From NCBI RefSeq assembly GCF_023282985.1, contig NZ_JAGQDC010000018.1:1-64000 (forward strand): a stretch of DNA of 64,000 bases, written 5' to 3'. Origin of the DNA: Serratia silvae. Lineage in GTDB: Bacteria > Pseudomonadota > Gammaproteobacteria > Enterobacterales > Enterobacteriaceae. Within the stretch, counting starts at the first letter, position 1, and each line of letters opens with the position of its first letter. This document shows positions 16,890 to 29,232 of this stretch, piece by piece. Position numbers and translations under genes: made by a program. Below the pieces are notes generated by a model that was not told the origin of the DNA, did not search any database, and saw only the letters and a list, made by a program, of their open reading frames with translations.

Positions 16890-19800
16890 TTAGTCAAATT
16901 CCAGTTCCACCTGCTCATTACCTACCAAGGTCCGCAAATCAATTAACAAGCGGTCGGTCGGCGTCACGCGCCAAGTTGCACCAAAGCGCAATCTTGCCCG
17001 TGCATCTTCCCGTTGATAGTAGAGATGCACTGGAATCGTCCCCGAGCGATGGGGTTCCAAAGACTGACGGAGACGGTTCAAAAGCTGGTCATCAATTTGC
17101 CTGTCCGTCAGCGAGATAGCAAGCCCGCGAGCGTATTTTTCACGGGCTTCACTGATGTCCATTAATTCACGAGCGGTCATTTTAAGCCCGCCGTTAAAGT
17201 CATCAAAGCTGACCTGTCCAGTCGCGATCAGGATACGGTCTTTTTCCAACAAATGCTGGTATTTTTCCAAAGCATCGGTGAATAACATGATGTCCAGACG
17301 GCCAGAACGGTCATCCAGCGTACAAATACCGATGCGGTTGCCGCGTTTGGTCATCATGATCTTGGAGGCGATCACCAACCCGACGGCGGTAGTCATCTTG
17401 CCGCGATCCGTCGGATGCATATCTTTCAGGCGCTGGCCACCGGCATAACGTTCGATTTCCTTGAGGTACTGGGTGATGGGATGGCCGGTAAGATACAGCC
17501 CCAGCGTTTCCCGTTCACCATCCAGCACCACCTGTTCCTGCCAAGGGGGAACGTTGGCGTAGGACTGCTCCACCTGCTCCGGCGCTTCCGCCAACACGCC
17601 AAACATATCCGCCTGGCCGATGGCTTCGGCTTTGGCGTGCTGATCGGCCGCTTTAAGCGCATCCCCCAGAGAGTTCATCAAGGCGGCGCGGTGTGGCCCC
17701 AGGCGATCAAACGCCCCAGACATGACCAGCTTTTCCAGAATACGGCGGTTGAGCTTTTTAATATCGGAGCGAGCGCACAGGTCGAACAGATCTTTGAAAT
17801 ACCCCTGCTCACCGGAATTACGCGCTTCGATAATCGCCTCGATCGGCCCTTCCCCCACGCCCTTGATGGCACCGATACCATAGACGATCTCGCCTTCGTC
17901 ATTAACGTGGAAATGATACTGCCCGCTGTTGATGTCCGGCGGCAGGATTTTCAGGCCCATGCGCCAGCACTCATCCACCAGCCCCACCACCTTATCGGTG
18001 TTATCCATATCGGCGGTCATGACCGCGGCCATAAACTCGGCCGGATAGTGGGCCTTCAGCCACAGCGTCTGGTAAGACACCAAGGCATAGGCAGCAGAGT
18101 GCGATTTGTTAAAGCCGTAACCCGCGAACTTCTCTACCAGATCGAAGATTTTTACCGACAGTTCGCCGTCAATGCCGCGCGATTTGGCACCATCTTCAAA
18201 ACCGCCGCGCTGCTTGGCCATCTCGACCGGGTTCTTTTTACCCATCGCACGACGCAACATGTCCGCACCGCCTAGCGTATAGCCAGCCAGCACCTGGGCG
18301 ATCTGCATCACCTGTTCCTGATACAGGATGATGCCATAGGTCGGCTCCAACACCGGTTTCAGCGATTCATGCTGCCACTGGATATCAGGATAGGAGATCT
18401 CTTCACGCCCGTGCTTACGGTCGATAAAGTTATCTACCATGCCAGACTGCAACGGGCCGGGACGGAACAGCGCCACCAGTGCGATCATGTCTTCGAAGCA
18501 GTCGGGCTTCAGACGTTTGATCAAATCCTTCATGCCGCGCGATTCAAGCTGGAATACCGCAGTGGTTTCCGAGCGTTGCAGCATATCGAAGCTTTTCTTG
18601 TCATCGAGCGGAATCGCCGCGATATCTATCGGTTCCAGCCCGGTCTTGGCGCGACGGGCATTAATCATCTCCAATGCCCAGTCGATGATGGTCAGAGTAC
18701 GCAGACCGAGGAAGTCGAACTTCACCAGCCCGGCATATTCCACGTCGTTCTTGTCAAACTGGGTGACCGGGTGGTTCCCTTCGGCATCGCAATAGAGCGG
18801 GGCAAAGTCGGTGATTTTGGTTGGCGCAATCACCACGCCCCCGGCGTGCTTACCGGCGTTTCGCGTCACACCTTCCAGCTTACGCGCCATGTCGATCAGC
18901 GCTTTGACCTCTTCGTCTGCCTCATAAATTTCTGGCAGTTGCGGCTCTGCGGCAAAGGCTTTTTCCAGCGTCATGCCCGGATCGGGCGGCACCAACTTGG
19001 AGATACGGTCGACGAAGCCATAAGGGTGGCCCAGCACTCGCCCCACGTCACGGATCACCGCTTTCGCCGCCATGGTACCGAAGGTGATGATCTGCGATAC
19101 CGCCTCACGGCCATACATCTCCGCCACGTGCTCAATGACCAGATCGCGTTTTTCCATGCAGAAGTCGACGTCGAAGTCGGGCATCGAGACACGTTCCGGG
19201 TTCAGGAAGCGTTCGAACAGCAGGTCAAACTCCAGCGGGTCAAGATCGGTAATTTTCAGCGCATAGGCCACCAGTGAACCGGCACCGGAACCACGCCCCG
19301 GGCCTACCGGCACGTCGTTATCTTTCGACCACTGGATGAATTCCATGACGATCAGGAAGTAGCCAGGGAATCCCATCTGGTTGATCACTCCCAGTTCCAG
19401 ATCCAGACGCTCATCGTACTCAGGACGGCGCTCGGCACGTACCTCTGGGTCCGGGAACAGGAATTCCAGGCGTTCTTCCAACCCCTCTTTGGACTTGAGC
19501 ACCAGGAAATCTTCGGTGGTCATATCGCCGGTTGGGAACTGCGGCAGGAAATATTCGCCCAGACGGATGGTGACGTTACAGCGCTTGGCAATTTCCACGC
19601 TGTTTAACAGCGCTTCCGGGATGTCGGCAAACAGCTCGCACATCTCCTCTTCGCTGCGCATGTACTGTTGCGGGCTGTAGTTTTTCGGGCGTTTGGGATC
19701 GTCGAGCGTGAAGCCATCATGGATCGCTACGCGGATCTCATGGGCGTCAAAGTCATCTTCCACCAGAAAACGGACGTCGTTGGTAGCGACTACCGGCAAC

Positions 19801-20378
19801 CCACGCTCGGTCGCCAAGGCCACTGCGGCATGCAGATAGTTTTCTTCATCCCCACGGCCAGTGCGGATCAGTTCGAGATAATAGCTGTCCGGGAAATGTT
19901 GCTGGTAAAACTCCAGGCATTGATCGACCAGGGCCTGGTTGCCACGCAGCAGAAACTTGCCGACGTCACCCATACGCGCACCGGAAAGCAGGATCAAGCC
20001 GCTACGGTGTTCTATCAGCCAATCGCGATCGATCACCGGGCCTGCCGCGCCATAGCCACGCTGATACGCTCTGGAGATCAATAAGGTGAGGTTTTGATAG
20101 CCTTCGTTGTTGGCTGCCAGCACGGTAAGCTGCGCCAGCTCATCGCCCAGCTCTTCGCTTTGCACATGGAAATCCGCACCGATGATCGGTTTGATCCCGG
20201 CGCCGTGCGCACTGCCATAAAACTTCACCAGACCACACATATTGGTGAAGTCGGTGACGGCCAAGGCTGGCATGGCTAACGCGGCAGCTCTTTTCACCAA
20301 CGGGCCGATCTTGGCTAATCCATCAATCATGGAGTAGTCACTGTGGACGCGCAGATGAATAAAACGAGGTTCGGCCAT
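16890..20378 (-). CDS. dnaE: DNA polymerase III alpha subunit
   Basis: Replicative polymerase subunit of 1162 aa (E. coli 1160). The N-terminal PHP domain starts [19 protein letters not shown]. The palm holds the catalytic aspartates in [14 protein letters not shown], and the third in the [11 protein letters not shown] region. The clamp-binding motif QADMF is present (about residue 920), followed by the OB domain and a tau-binding C terminus. A gap of 152 bp with a short repeat separates it from rnhB upstream. Confidence 0.98.
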   Translation of the reverse strand: MAEPRFIHLRVHSDYSMIDGLAKIGPLVKRAAALAMPALAVTDFTNMCGLVKFYGSAHGAGIKPIIGADFHVQSEELGDELAQLTVLAANNEGYQNLTLLISRAYQRGYGAAGPVIDRDWLIEHRSGLILLSGARMGDVGKFLLRGNQALVDQCLEFYQQHFPDSYYLELIRTGRGDEENYLHAAVALATERGLPVVATNDVRFLVEDDFDAHEIRVAIHDGFTLDDPKRPKNYSPQQYMRSEEEMCELFADIPEALLNSVEIAKRCNVTIRLGEYFLPQFPTGDMTTEDFLVLKSKEGLEERLEFLFPDPEVRAERRPEYDERLDLELGVINQMGFPGYFLIVMEFIQWSKDNDVPVGPGRGSGAGSLVAYALKITDLDPLEFDLLFERFLNPERVSMPDFDVDFCMEKRDLVIEHVAEMYGREAVSQIITFGTMAAKAVIRDVGRVLGHPYGFVDRISKLVPPDPGMTLEKAFAAEPQLPEIYEADEEVKALIDMARKLEGVTRNAGKHAGGVVIAPTKITDFAPLYCDAEGNHPVTQFDKNDVEYAGLVKFDFLGLRTLTIIDWALEMINARRAKTGLEPIDIAAIPLDDKKSFDMLQRSETTAVFQLESRGMKDLIKRLKPDCFEDMIALVALFRPGPLQSGMVDNFIDRKHGREEISYPDIQWQHESLKPVLEPTYGIILYQEQVMQIAQVLAGYTLGGADMLRRAMGKKNPVEMAKQRGGFEDGAKSRGIDGELSVKIFDLVEKFAGYGFNKSHSAAYALVSYQTLWLKAHYPAEFMAAVMTADMDNTDKVVGLVDECWRMGLKILPPDINSGQYHFHVNDEGEIVYGIGAIKGVGEGPIEAIIEARNSGEQGYFKDLFDLCARSDIKKLNRRILEKLVMSGAFDRLGPHRAALMNSLGDALKAADQHAKAEAIGQADMFGVLAEAPEQVEQSYANVPPWQEQVVLDGERETLGLYLTGHPITQYLKEIERYAGGQRLKDMHPTDRGKMTTAVGLVIASKIMMTKRGNRIGICTLDDRSGRLDIMLFTDALEKYQHLLEKDRILIATGQVSFDDFNGGLKMTARELMDISEAREKYARGLAISLTDRQIDDQLLNRLRQSLEPHRSGTIPVHLYYQREDARARLRFGATWRVTPTDRLLIDLRTLVGNEQVELEFD

Positions 20379-20458
20379 ATCCAGATACCAACGTGTTGGG
20401 GTTCAGCAAACTGAACCGGGGTTACATTAGGGTGTAGGGAAGATCACCGTAGCCATTT

Positions 20459-20494
20459 CCCCTCACCCCGACCCTCACCCAAAAGGAGAGGGGG
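20459..20494. repeat. Short interspersed repeat CCCTCACCCC...AAAAGGAGAGGG, copy 2
   Basis: A 36-nt imperfect palindrome in the dnaE-rnhB gap, clearly related to 13597-13627 (CCCTCACCCCGACCCTC and AAAAGGAGAGGG). As RNA it would fold into a stem of about 8 bp. Confidence 0.6.
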
Positions 20495-20530
20495 CGTAAT
20501 TTTAAGCATCGTGTGAACTATGCGGCTTGG

Positions 20531-21139
20531 TTACTTAGCTGACGAGCCAGACTCCAGCGCCCGTCTTACCGGGGCAAAGCTGCGGCGATGATGCTCGGTG
20601 GCGCCCAATGCGGCCAGCTTTTCCAGATGGAACGCGGTGGGATAGCCCTTGTGTTGGGCAAAGCCGTAATCTGGGAAGATCGCATCCAGCTCGGTCATTT
20701 CGCGATCGCGGGTCACCTTCGCCAGAATCGATGCGGCACTGATTTCCGCCACCCGGTTATCCCCTTTCACTACCGCCAACGAGCGCATCGGCAATTTTGG
20801 GCAACGGTTGCCGTCAATCAACACCATGTCCGGTGCAATATGCAAACCCGCTACCGCACGCTGCATCGCCAGCATGGTGGCATGCAGGATATTCAGTTGG
20901 TCGATTTCGACCGGCTCAGCCCGCCCCAGGCTCCAGGACAGCGCCTTTTCCACGATCTCGTCGTATAACGCCAGGCGACGTTTCTCGCTGAGCTTTTTAG
21001 AATCCGCCAGACCAACAATCGGCCGTGCAGGATCGAGGATCACCGCAGCAGTCACTACGGCCCCTACCAACGGCCCACGGCCCACTTCATCCACACCGGC
21101 AAACAGCCTGGCAGCAGGGTATACAAAGGGTTCCATCAT
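20531..21139 (-). CDS. rnhB: Ribonuclease HII
   Basis: Removes ribonucleotides misincorporated into DNA and cleaves RNA-DNA hybrids. 202 aa. The [19 protein letters not shown] motif with two catalytic acidic residues is near residue 17, and the later LIDGNR and [12 protein letters not shown] motifs are intact. Two adjacent ATGs (21139, 21136) are possible starts. The start overlaps the lpxB stop by 4 nt, the usual lpxB-rnhB coupling. Confidence 0.96.
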   Translation of the reverse strand: MMEPFVYPAARLFAGVDEVGRGPLVGAVVTAAVILDPARPIVGLADSKKLSEKRRLALYDEIVEKALSWSLGRAEPVEIDQLNILHATMLAMQRAVAGLHIAPDMVLIDGNRCPKLPMRSLAVVKGDNRVAEISAASILAKVTRDREMTELDAIFPDYGFAQHKGYPTAFHLEKLAALGATEHHRRSFAPVRRALESGSSAK

Positions 21140-22284
21140 GCTTTTGCCAGCTCCAACACAGCCTGAGCGGCCTGTTCATCGGCACCACAGCGAATGCTCT
21201 GATGCAGTTCAAGGAAGGTCTGTTTCAACAACTCCGCTTGCGGGCTGTCTTCCAGCAGTGGTAATAACGCTGCGGCCAGCTTATCCGGCACACAATCGTG
21301 TTGCAGCAGTTCGGTGACGATTTCACGCCCCGCCAGCAGGTTAGGCAGTGAGACATACGGGGTTTTCACCAGCCGCTCCGCCAGCCAGAAGGTAAATGGC
21401 TTCATGCGGTAGCCCACCACCATCGGGCATTTTGCCAACATACACTCCAACGCTGCGGTGCCGGAAGCCAGCAGTGCCGCATCGCTGGCCACCATCGCCT
21501 CACGCCCTTTGCCATCAAGCAAGTGAACCTTGAGCTCTGGTGCAACCTCAGCCTTGATGCGCTCAAACTGCTCACGGCGCTTGGCATTGACCAAAGGCAC
21601 GACCACTTCCAGATCGGGATAGTGCTCGCGTAACAGTTGGGCGGTACGCAGGAAGTCGCCACTGAGCATTTCCACTTCGGCATTGCGGCTGCCAGGCAGT
21701 AATGCCAAACAGCGGGCGCTAGGGTCAATGCCCAGCGTAGCGCGTGCGGCCAGCTTATCCGCCTGTAATGGCATGGCATCGGCCATGGTATGACCGATAA
21801 AGCGGCAAGGGACGTTGAAACGATCATAAAACGCTTTTTCGAAAGGGAGGAAGGCCAACACCAGGTCGGTCGCTTTACCAATTTTGAAAACGCGTTTTTG
21901 ACGCCAGGCCCATACGGACGGGCTGACATAGTGAATAGTGCGGATACCGCGCTGCTTCAGGCGGCCTTCCAGCGTGAGATTGAAGTCTGGCGCATCGATA
22001 CCGACAAACACGTCAGGCTTCAGCTCACTGAACCGGCGGGTCAGATCCTTACGGATCTTCAACAGGCGTGGCAGACGCTCAAGCACCTCTACCACGCCCA
22101 TCACCGCCAGCTCTTCCATTTCGTACCAGGTTTCACACCCTTCGGCCTGCATCAACGGGCCAGCGACACCGACAAAGCGGGCGCTTGGGTAATGCGTCTT
22201 AAGCGCACGAATTAATCCGGCACCCAGAATATCACCGGAGGTTTCCCCGGCGACCAATCCGATAGTCAATGGACGATTTGGCAT
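21136..22284 (-). CDS. lpxB: Lipid-A-disaccharide synthase
   Basis: GT19 glycosyltransferase at the inner face of the inner membrane. It joins UDP-2,3-diacylglucosamine to lipid X to form the beta-1,6 disaccharide of lipid A. 382 aa as in E. coli. Motifs visible are [15 protein letters not shown] at the N terminus, [14 protein letters not shown], and [13 protein letters not shown]. It is embedded in lpxD-fabZ-lpxA-lpxB-rnhB with gaps of 3 nt or overlaps. Confidence 0.98.
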   Translation of the reverse strand: MPNRPLTIGLVAGETSGDILGAGLIRALKTHYPSARFVGVAGPLMQAEGCETWYEMEELAVMGVVEVLERLPRLLKIRKDLTRRFSELKPDVFVGIDAPDFNLTLEGRLKQRGIRTIHYVSPSVWAWRQKRVFKIGKATDLVLAFLPFEKAFYDRFNVPCRFIGHTMADAMPLQADKLAARATLGIDPSARCLALLPGSRNAEVEMLSGDFLRTAQLLREHYPDLEVVVPLVNAKRREQFERIKAEVAPELKVHLLDGKGREAMVASDAALLASGTAALECMLAKCPMVVGYRMKPFTFWLAERLVKTPYVSLPNLLAGREIVTELLQHDCVPDKLAAALLPLLEDSPQAELLKQTFLELHQSIRCGADEQAAQAVLELAKA

Positions 22285-22287
22285 AAC

Positions 22288-23076
22288 TCAGCGAATAATC
22301 CCACGGGTAGAACGCGCAAAGAAATCGAGGAACTGCTGCACCACTGGCTGCTGTTGCGCCAGGGCTTCGATCTCTGCTTTAGCCTCGTCGAAGGTCTTCT
22401 CGCTGCGATAGAGGATTTTGTAGGCATTACGGATCGCCTGCATCTCATCCTTATCAAAACCACGGCGTTTCAGGCCAACGGCGTTCACGCCAAATGGCGT
22501 CGCATGGTTACCCTGCGCGATGACAAAAGGCGGTACGTCCTGAGCCACACCGGAGCAACCACCGACCATTACATGGGCACCAATCACACAGAATTGGTGG
22601 ATCGCGGTCATGCCGCCAATGATGGCGAAATCGTCGATCTCCACGTGGCCAGCCAGCGTGGCGTTGTTGGCCAACACGCAGGAATTGCCTACCACGCAGT
22701 CATGAGCAACGTGCACGTTGACCATCAGCAGGTTGTCATTACCGACTTTGGTCAGGCCCGTTCCCTGTGCGGTACCGCGATGAATGGTGACGCTCTCACG
22801 AATGCGGTTGCGATCGCCGACTTCAACTCTAGTCGGTTCGCCAGCGTATTTCAGATCCTGATTCACTTCGCCGATAGAGGCAAACTGATAGATCTCGTTA
22901 TCGCGGCCAATCTTGGTGATACCGTTCACCACCACATGCGATTTGAGGACCGTACCCGCGCCGATTTCCACCTGGGAGCCGACGTAGCAGAAGGGACCTA
23001 TATGCGCACCAGCGCCAATGACGGCGCCTTCTTCAACGATCGCACTAGGGTGGATAAAGGCGGTTTTATCAATCAC
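22288..23076 (-). CDS. lpxA: UDP-N-acetylglucosamine acyltransferase
   Basis: First step of lipid A synthesis: transfer of R-3-hydroxymyristate from ACP to the 3-OH of UDP-GlcNAc. 262 aa. The left-handed beta-helix is made of hexapeptide repeats ([22 protein letters not shown]...). The catalytic His is in the [11 protein letters not shown] segment, and the C-terminal helical domain follows. It is separated from fabZ and lpxB by 3 nt on each side. Confidence 0.98.
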   Translation of the reverse strand: MIDKTAFIHPSAIVEEGAVIGAGAHIGPFCYVGSQVEIGAGTVLKSHVVVNGITKIGRDNEIYQFASIGEVNQDLKYAGEPTRVEVGDRNRIRESVTIHRGTAQGTGLTKVGNDNLLMVNVHVAHDCVVGNSCVLANNATLAGHVEIDDFAIIGGMTAIHQFCVIGAHVMVGGCSGVAQDVPPFVIAQGNHATPFGVNAVGLKRRGFDKDEMQAIRNAYKILYRSEKTFDEAKAEIEALAQQQPVVQQFLDFFARSTRGIIR

Positions 23077-23079
23077 GGA

Positions 23080-23535
23080 TTATGCCTCCCGGCTGCGGGC
23101 ACACATCATGGTTGCTTCGCAGACAATTTTTCCATCAACGGTCGCCACGCCTTTAAAGCGGGTCAGACCACGACGGGTTTTTTCGAAAGTGACTTCCATA
23201 ATCATCTGATCGCCAGGCACCACAGGGCGCTTGAAGCGAGCTTCGTCAATACCGGCGAAATAGTACAGCTCGCCCGGTTCCAGTTTACCCACGCTCTTAA
23301 ATGCCAGGATACCCGTGGCCTGAGCCATAGCTTCCAAAATCAGCACGCCTGGAAAAATCGGTTTACCAGGGAAATGCCCCTGGAAAAACGGCTCATTAAC
23401 GGATACGTTCTTCACTGCACGCAGATATTTATGCTCTTCGAAATCCAATACACGGTCAACCAACAAGAATGGATAACGGTGAGGAAGCAGTTCCAGAATT
23501 TCTGCAATATCTAGAGTATGAGTGTCAGTAGTCAA
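23080..23535 (-). CDS. fabZ: 3-hydroxyacyl-ACP dehydratase
   Basis: Dehydrates short and unsaturated 3-hydroxyacyl-ACPs and competes with LpxA/LpxD for hydroxymyristoyl-ACP. 151 aa, the same as E. coli. The hot-dog fold has the catalytic His in [13 protein letters not shown] and Glu in [13 protein letters not shown] chose a TTG start at 23535, since AGGAAG lies 7 nt upstream and the resulting N terminus ([16 protein letters not shown]) matches the family; E. coli fabZ also uses TTG. Confidence 0.95.
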   Translation of the reverse strand: MTTDTHTLDIAEILELLPHRYPFLLVDRVLDFEEHKYLRAVKNVSVNEPFFQGHFPGKPIFPGVLILEAMAQATGILAFKSVGKLEPGELYYFAGIDEARFKRPVVPGDQMIMEVTFEKTRRGLTRFKGVATVDGKIVCEATMMCARSREA

Positions 23536-23696
23536 AATACTCTTCCTGTCTCTAAAAACTGATGGCATCAACAACACGGCCTGCGTTGACCCCAAAAAGG
23601 AGATCATCAGGCAGGCCGCAAATTAACAACTCTTTGCGCTTTTGGCATCATTGCCAACGCGTTTCGTTTTATACCCAGCATCACGGGCCGTGGTGA

Positions 23697-24719
23697 TTAG
23701 TCTTTTCCGACTTTTCGTTCGACAGCTTTCAAGCGCTTGCTAATCTCATCGATATTCATCACCAACGCCGCGGTTTTACGCCAAACTTTGTTGGGTTGTA
23801 ACGGAATGCCAGAGGAGTATACCCCAGGTTCGGTGATTGGTCGCATAACCATTCCCATCCCGGTGACAACTACCTGGTCAGCAATCTCCATGTGACCATT
23901 GATCACACTGGCGCCACCAATTTGGCAATAGCGCCCAATCTTCAGGCTACCTGCCATGATCACACCACCCGCGACGGCAGTATTTTCGCCAATCACTACG
24001 TTGTGTGCGATCTGACACTGGTTATCTATGATAACACCATTCCCAATCTGGGTGTTATCCAACGCGCCGCGATCAATGGTAGTACAGGCACCAATCTCAA
24101 CGCGATCGCCAATGATCACCGTACCAAGCTGCGGGATCTTGATCCAGTTGCCACGCTCGTTGGCGTAGCCGAAACCGTCTGCACCAATCACCGTTCCCGA
24201 TTGGATCAGGCAGTGCTGGCCGATTTCCACTTCGTGATAAATCGTCACGTTGGCCCACAGACGCGTACCTGCGCCGATGCGTGCCTGCTTGCCAATAAAG
24301 CAACCTGGGCCGATGACCACGTTATCGCCCAGTTCAACACCGGATTCGATAACCGCATTCGCCCCAACGGCAACGTTCTGCCCAAGCTTGGCCTCAGGAG
24401 AGATCACCGCACTTGGCGCGATATCTGCTGCGGGTGCTGGCGTGGTGTCCATCAACTGCGCCATACGCGCATAGGTAAGGTAAGGGTTTTTAACCACCAG
24501 CGCTGCGCTACGGCAGTGTGGTAGGTCTGCTTCGGTGAGTACCACGGCACTCGCCTGGCAGGAAGCCAGCTGCTCTTGGTAGCGGCTGTTTGACAAAAAC
24601 GTGATTTGGCCAGGCTGTGCGGAATGCATAGAAGCAATGCCGGTGATGGCGAGATCGCCATCACCGTGCAATTGTGCATCCAACTGCTGCGCTAAATCAG
24701 CCAGTCGAATTGAAGGCAT
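23697..24719 (-). CDS. lpxD: UDP-3-O-(3-hydroxymyristoyl)glucosamine N-acyltransferase
   Basis: Third enzyme of lipid A synthesis. It N-acylates the glucosamine with hydroxymyristoyl-ACP. 340 aa. The uridine-binding N-terminal domain is followed by hexapeptide repeats ([20 protein letters not shown]...), the catalytic His in the [17 protein letters not shown] region, and a C-terminal helix. It starts 4 nt after skp ends. Before fabZ there is a gap of about 160 bp. Confidence 0.98.
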   Translation of the reverse strand: MPSIRLADLAQQLDAQLHGDGDLAITGIASMHSAQPGQITFLSNSRYQEQLASCQASAVVLTEADLPHCRSAALVVKNPYLTYARMAQLMDTTPAPAADIAPSAVISPEAKLGQNVAVGANAVIESGVELGDNVVIGPGCFIGKQARIGAGTRLWANVTIYHEVEIGQHCLIQSGTVIGADGFGYANERGNWIKIPQLGTVIIGDRVEIGACTTIDRGALDNTQIGNGVIIDNQCQIAHNVVIGENTAVAGGVIMAGSLKIGRYCQIGGASVINGHMEIADQVVVTGMGMVMRPITEPGVYSSGIPLQPNKVWRKTAALVMNIDEISKRLKAVERKVGKD

Positions 24720-24723
24720 GTCG

Positions 24724-25221
24724 TTATTTAACCTGTTTCAGCACGTCTGCAGTAATGTCTTTTGAAGAACCTGCGTAAGCAACAGCGTTGGCGTCGATGA
24801 CAACGTCATAGCCTTCTTTGCTGGCAACGGCTTTCACAGCATCCTGAATACGGCTCAGGATCTTGTTACGCTCTTCCATCTGGCGACGACGATTGTCCTG
24901 CTCGAAAGCCTGCGCTTTCTGAGAGAACTGCTCACGCTGAGCCATCACGTCTTTTTCCATCTTGGTGCGATCACTGGCTTTCATGGTAGAACCATCACGC
25001 TGCAATTTCTGCATTTTGGTTTGCAGATCGCGTTCCATGTTCTGGAGTTCGCTTGCACGGCCTTTGAATTCGCTTTCCAATTGCTTGGCTACGGTTTCAC
25101 GAGCTGGCAGCTGTTGGAAAATGCTAGAAACGTTAACAACAGCAATCTTGTCAGCTGCCTGAACGCCTGCAGAAGCAGCCATTGCTAAACCGAGGCCTGC
25201 GGCACATAACCACTTTTTCAC
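24724..25221 (-). CDS. skp: Periplasmic chaperone Skp (OmpH)
   Basis: Trimeric jellyfish-like chaperone carrying unfolded outer-membrane proteins to the BAM complex. 165-aa precursor with a signal peptide ([21 protein letters not shown], about 1-22). A long helical, highly charged region forms the tentacles (about 45-130). I chose a GTG start at 25221, preceded by TAAGGAG at 6 nt, as in E. coli. The upstream ATG at 25275 would destroy the signal peptide. Confidence 0.96.
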   Translation of the reverse strand: MKKWLCAAGLGLAMAASAGVQAADKIAVVNVSSIFQQLPARETVAKQLESEFKGRASELQNMERDLQTKMQKLQRDGSTMKASDRTKMEKDVMAQREQFSQKAQAFEQDNRRRQMEERNKILSRIQDAVKAVASKEGYDVVIDANAVAYAGSSKDITADVLKQVK

Positions 25222-25385
25222 TATAAACTCCTTACCATCACCCGTTTGTGTCACATGACACTTTTGAAAGTACACAATCTGCCAGACTTAGCGCATTACA
25301 CAATGAGATTTCTCTCGCTATGAGCTGATTTAAGCCTGGCATTTGCGATTCTTATAACCGTTATGCCCACAGGTTAAACCGGCTA

Positions 25386-27809
25386 TTACCAGGTTTTACC
25401 AATGTTAAACTGGAACTGCTCAGACCTGTCGCCGTCGTATTTCTTGATCGGATCCGCATAGGAGAAGACCAACGGCCCCAGTGGTGACATCCACTGCAGC
25501 GCAAGACCGGCAGACACGCGAATGTTGCTCGCCTTACTGTAGTCTGGCACCCCATACAACTGCGTATCACTGGTATTTTCCCAGTGGGTATCCCACACGG
25601 TACCAGCATCGATAAACAGCGAAGTCCGCACCGAGTTGGCGTATTTCTCGCTGAGGAACGGCGTAGGCGTGATCAGTTCCATACTTGCCACAGCCATGGC
25701 GTTACCGCCCACCGCATCGTTCGAGCTACAAATCGGCTGAGAGGTAGTGGTTCCCGGCGCGTACTGGCAAGAATACGAGTTGGAGTTGTAGTACACGGCT
25801 TTTGGACCAATGGTGTTGGACTGGAAGCCACGTACGGTACTTGAACCACCCGCATAGAAGTTTTCATAGAACGGCATTTCTTTACCGCCCAACCCATCGG
25901 CATAACCCAGACGACCACGACCCAGCAACACCCAGGTCTTGTCATCGTTGAGCGGCATATACTGCGCGGTATCCAACGTCATCTTGTAGTATGAGTTGTC
26001 GGAACCCGGTATGGCCACCTTGGTATTGAACGTGGTGCGGTTACCCTGGGTAGGGAAGTAGCCACGGTCCAGATTATTATAGGTCCAACCCAGGTTCAGC
26101 GTGAAGTCATCCGCTTTGAAGCTGGCGCGATCCATATAGTTAGGATAATCGCCCATCGAGTTCAGATAGCGCCACATGGCAATCTGCGGCTGCATTTCTG
26201 ACAGGGAGTTATGGACGTAACCCAAGCCTGCACGCAGCGAGTTGTTCTCGTTGATCGGGAAGCCCAACGTGCCGTCGATACCGTAGCTGCTGTTGGTATA
26301 GTCGGACAGATCGGCGTTATCCGCTTTAAAGTCGTTATAGAAGATACGGCCGCCCAGACTCACACCGTCAACGGTGAAGTACGGGTTGGTCACCGACAGC
26401 TCGGCATAGGTCTGGTAGTCGTTCTTGGTGCCGCTGATGCCAACAGAGTAGCCTGTACCCAGCCAGTTATCCTGCTGAACACCCGCCTGGAAGCTGATGC
26501 CACTTTCAGTACCGTAACCCACGCCAAAGTTCAGCGTGCCGGTGTTACGTTCTTTCACCTTATAGGTGATATCAACCTGATCGGCAGAACCCGGTACGCG
26601 CTGGGTTTCAACATCCACCGTCTCGAAGTAACCCAGACGGTTCAGACGCTCTTTACCCTGCTCGACCTGATCGTTACCCAGCCACGCCCCTTCCATCTGG
26701 CGCATTTCGCGGCGCAGAACGGAATCTTTACTGGTGTCGTTGCCTTCGAACTTGATGCGACGCACATAGAAACGGTTACCCGCGTCGATGTTGACGTTCA
26801 GCTTCACGGTTTTATCCGTGTCGTTGATTTCAGGCTGAGTCTGTACGCGAGGATAGGCATAACCATAACGGCCAAACATCTTCTTGATGTTATCTTCCAT
26901 TTTGGTCACTTTGGTGCCGTTAAACAGCTCACCCGGCTCAATCTTGGTCAACTGGGCCACTTCTGCCGAATGTCCGGCCAGGTTGCCATTCACCACCACG
27001 CCGGAAAGCTTGTACTGTTCGCCTTCGGTGATGTTAACGGTGATATAGATGCCTTTTTTATCTGGCGTCAGGCTGACCTGTGTCGAATCGATATTGAAAC
27101 GGGCATAGCCGCGATCCAGATAGAAGCTGCGCAGGCTCTCAAGGTCCCCCGCCAGCTTTTGCTTCTGGTATTTGCGATCGGCCACCACGTTCCACCACGG
27201 CACATCATCACGCAACTGGAAGTGCGCGATCAGCTCATCGTTAGTGAAGGCATGGTTGCCGACAATGTTGATTTGTTGAATCTTGGCGGAAACCCCTTCC
27301 GTGAACACCAGTTTCAGGTCAACACGGTTACGCGGCAACGGCGTGACAACGGCTTTCACCGAGGCACTGTATTTACCGACGCTGTAGTAGAAGTCTTCCA
27401 ACCCTTTTTCAATGCTGGATAAGGTGGTGCGGTCGAGTGCTTCACCAACCCGGACGCCAGAGGCTTCCAGGTTTTGCTTGAGCATGTCATCTTTCACCGA
27501 TTTGTTACCGGAGAAAGTGATGCTGGCAATGGTAGGGCGTTCCTTAACCTGAACAATCAGCGTATCACCATCGCGCAGTACGCGAACGTCCTCGAAGTTG
27601 CCAGTGGCAAACAAGGCACGGATGGTGTTACCGATATCATCATCAGAGACGGTATCGCCTACGCGAACCGGCATGTTGAGTAACGCCGCACCGACGGCGA
27701 CTCGCTGCAGGCCTTCGAAATGAATATCCTTCACTACGAACCCGTCTGCACCGTATACGGTGGCGCTGCCAAACAGCAGCGACGCTATGAGCAACTTTTT
27801 CATCGCCAT
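25386..27809 (-). CDS. bamA: Outer-membrane protein assembly factor BamA
   Basis: Essential Omp85 barrel of the BAM complex. 807 aa. Signal peptide ([20 protein letters not shown]), five POTRA domains (about 22-420), then a 16-strand barrel. The conserved loop 6 motif VRGF is in [19 protein letters not shown], and a terminal aromatic residue (GKTW) is present. Exposed loops differ most from E. coli, as expected; the late loop keeps a cysteine pair (SYSCQYAPG...PICSS). It lies between rseP and skp in the conserved envelope cluster. Confidence 0.98.
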   Translation of the reverse strand: MAMKKLLIASLLFGSATVYGADGFVVKDIHFEGLQRVAVGAALLNMPVRVGDTVSDDDIGNTIRALFATGNFEDVRVLRDGDTLIVQVKERPTIASITFSGNKSVKDDMLKQNLEASGVRVGEALDRTTLSSIEKGLEDFYYSVGKYSASVKAVVTPLPRNRVDLKLVFTEGVSAKIQQINIVGNHAFTNDELIAHFQLRDDVPWWNVVADRKYQKQKLAGDLESLRSFYLDRGYARFNIDSTQVSLTPDKKGIYITVNITEGEQYKLSGVVVNGNLAGHSAEVAQLTKIEPGELFNGTKVTKMEDNIKKMFGRYGYAYPRVQTQPEINDTDKTVKLNVNIDAGNRFYVRRIKFEGNDTSKDSVLRREMRQMEGAWLGNDQVEQGKERLNRLGYFETVDVETQRVPGSADQVDITYKVKERNTGTLNFGVGYGTESGISFQAGVQQDNWLGTGYSVGISGTKNDYQTYAELSVTNPYFTVDGVSLGGRIFYNDFKADNADLSDYTNSSYGIDGTLGFPINENNSLRAGLGYVHNSLSEMQPQIAMWRYLNSMGDYPNYMDRASFKADDFTLNLGWTYNNLDRGYFPTQGNRTTFNTKVAIPGSDNSYYKMTLDTAQYMPLNDDKTWVLLGRGRLGYADGLGGKEMPFYENFYAGGSSTVRGFQSNTIGPKAVYYNSNSYSCQYAPGTTTSQPICSSNDAVGGNAMAVASMELITPTPFLSEKYANSVRTSLFIDAGTVWDTHWENTSDTQLYGVPDYSKASNIRVSAGLALQWMSPLGPLVFSYADPIKKYDGDRSEQFQFNIGKTW

Positions 27810-27844
27810 CGTTGTTATGCGTTCTTCCTAACCTGTCCCCGCCC

Positions 27845-29200
27845 CTAAAGACGAGAAAAATCATTGAAAAGTGCAAGACCCATCAGCAATACCAACAAGA
27901 TCGAACCAATGCGGTAGCTGTAGTCCTGTACTCGCTCAGAAACTGGCCCCCCCTTCAGCTTTTCTATCGCCAGGAAGAGAAGATGCCCACCATCTAATAC
28001 CGGTAATGGGAATAGGTTGATGATGCCCAGGTTGACGCTAATCAACGCCAGAAACATCATATAATACACAAAACCCACCTCTGCTGATGCCCCTGCTCCC
28101 TGTGCAATGGAAATCGGGCCACTCAGGTTGTTCAGCTTCACATCACCAGTAATTAATTTACCTACCATGCTGACCGTAAGGTGCATCAGCTGCCAGGTTT
28201 TGTCCCCCGCCTGATAAAGCGCAGAGAACGGCCCATATTGACGGATGGTCTTGTACTCATCCGGCAGAGGGATAACTTTTGGTATAATCCCGGCAAACCC
28301 CACCGCTTTGTCTTTTCCCACCGGCTTTGTATCTGGTATCAGCGTTAAAGACAAGGGGGCACCGTTTCTTTCGATCTCTAAAACCAGCGGTTGCCCTGGC
28401 GCATTGTGGATACGTTTAACCAACGTAACCCAACGGCCAAGTAGCTGACCATCGACTTTAACGATCCTGTCCCCCGCTTGTAAACCAGCCTTTTGCGCAG
28501 CCGACCCGGCCTGGACTTCTGCCAGCACGGATTCAATCTGTGGGCCTCGCGGTATCATGCCTAGAGAACGCACGGGATCTTCTTTGTCCGGCTCAAAGCT
28601 CCAGTGGCGTAAATCCAGAGTCTTGCTCACCTTTTGTGAAGAACCAAACGGAGCAATTTCTACCTCGGTTTGCGCATCACCGATTTTGGTCACCAACGCC
28701 AGACGAACGGATTCCCAGTCAGGCGTTTCGATACCGTCAACGGACTTAAGTTCCATTCCCGGAGAAATTTCAGCATCGGCAGCAATAGATTGCGGAGCAA
28801 TTTCGCCGATAACCGGGCGATAGCTCGGCACACCGATGATAAAGACGATCCAATAGGCAAGAATGGCAAACAGGAAATTGGCAATGGGGCCAGCGCTGAC
28901 AATCGTCGCGCGCTGCCAAACGGTTTTATTGTTGAACGCCTCATGACGCAACTCTGGAGCGACCGTTTCGACGCGCTCATCGAGCATTTTGACATAGCCG
29001 CCAAGGGGGATCATGGCGACAACATATTCGGTGCCCTGGCGATCGGTGCGGCGCCATAGCGCACGGCCAAAGCCGATAGAGAAACGCTCCACACGGACGC
29101 CACAGCGGCGGGCCACCCAAAAGTGCCCGAACTCATGCACGGTGATCAATATACCCAGAGCGATAATAAACGCGACCAAGTTCCAGAGTACGCTGACCAT
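27845..29200 (-). CDS. rseP: Site-2 intramembrane protease RseP
   Basis: Inner-membrane zinc metalloprotease that cleaves RseA after DegS, releasing sigma-E, and also clears signal peptides. 451 aa. HEFGH is at residues 22-26 in the first transmembrane segment. Two PDZ domains occupy about 110-310, and the second metal/active motif is LPVLDGGHL in a C-terminal membrane segment. It lies between cdsA and bamA, 35 nt before bamA. Confidence 0.98.
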   Translation of the reverse strand: MVSVLWNLVAFIIALGILITVHEFGHFWVARRCGVRVERFSIGFGRALWRRTDRQGTEYVVAMIPLGGYVKMLDERVETVAPELRHEAFNNKTVWQRATIVSAGPIANFLFAILAYWIVFIIGVPSYRPVIGEIAPQSIAADAEISPGMELKSVDGIETPDWESVRLALVTKIGDAQTEVEIAPFGSSQKVSKTLDLRHWSFEPDKEDPVRSLGMIPRGPQIESVLAEVQAGSAAQKAGLQAGDRIVKVDGQLLGRWVTLVKRIHNAPGQPLVLEIERNGAPLSLTLIPDTKPVGKDKAVGFAGIIPKVIPLPDEYKTIRQYGPFSALYQAGDKTWQLMHLTVSMVGKLITGDVKLNNLSGPISIAQGAGASAEVGFVYYMMFLALISVNLGIINLFPLPVLDGGHLLFLAIEKLKGGPVSERVQDYSYRIGSILLVLLMGLALFNDFSRL

Positions 29201-29232
29201 AGAATCCCTTTACTCCCCCCGCCGATGACGGA

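Noticed and set aside
26211-27422. A 403-aa plus-strand reading frame inside bamA, and similar long antisense frames in dnaE, ldcC, lpxA, accA, glnD and the macroglobulin gene
   Set aside because: These are antisense shadows created by the codon use of the real genes; the opposite strand carries full-length family matches in each case.
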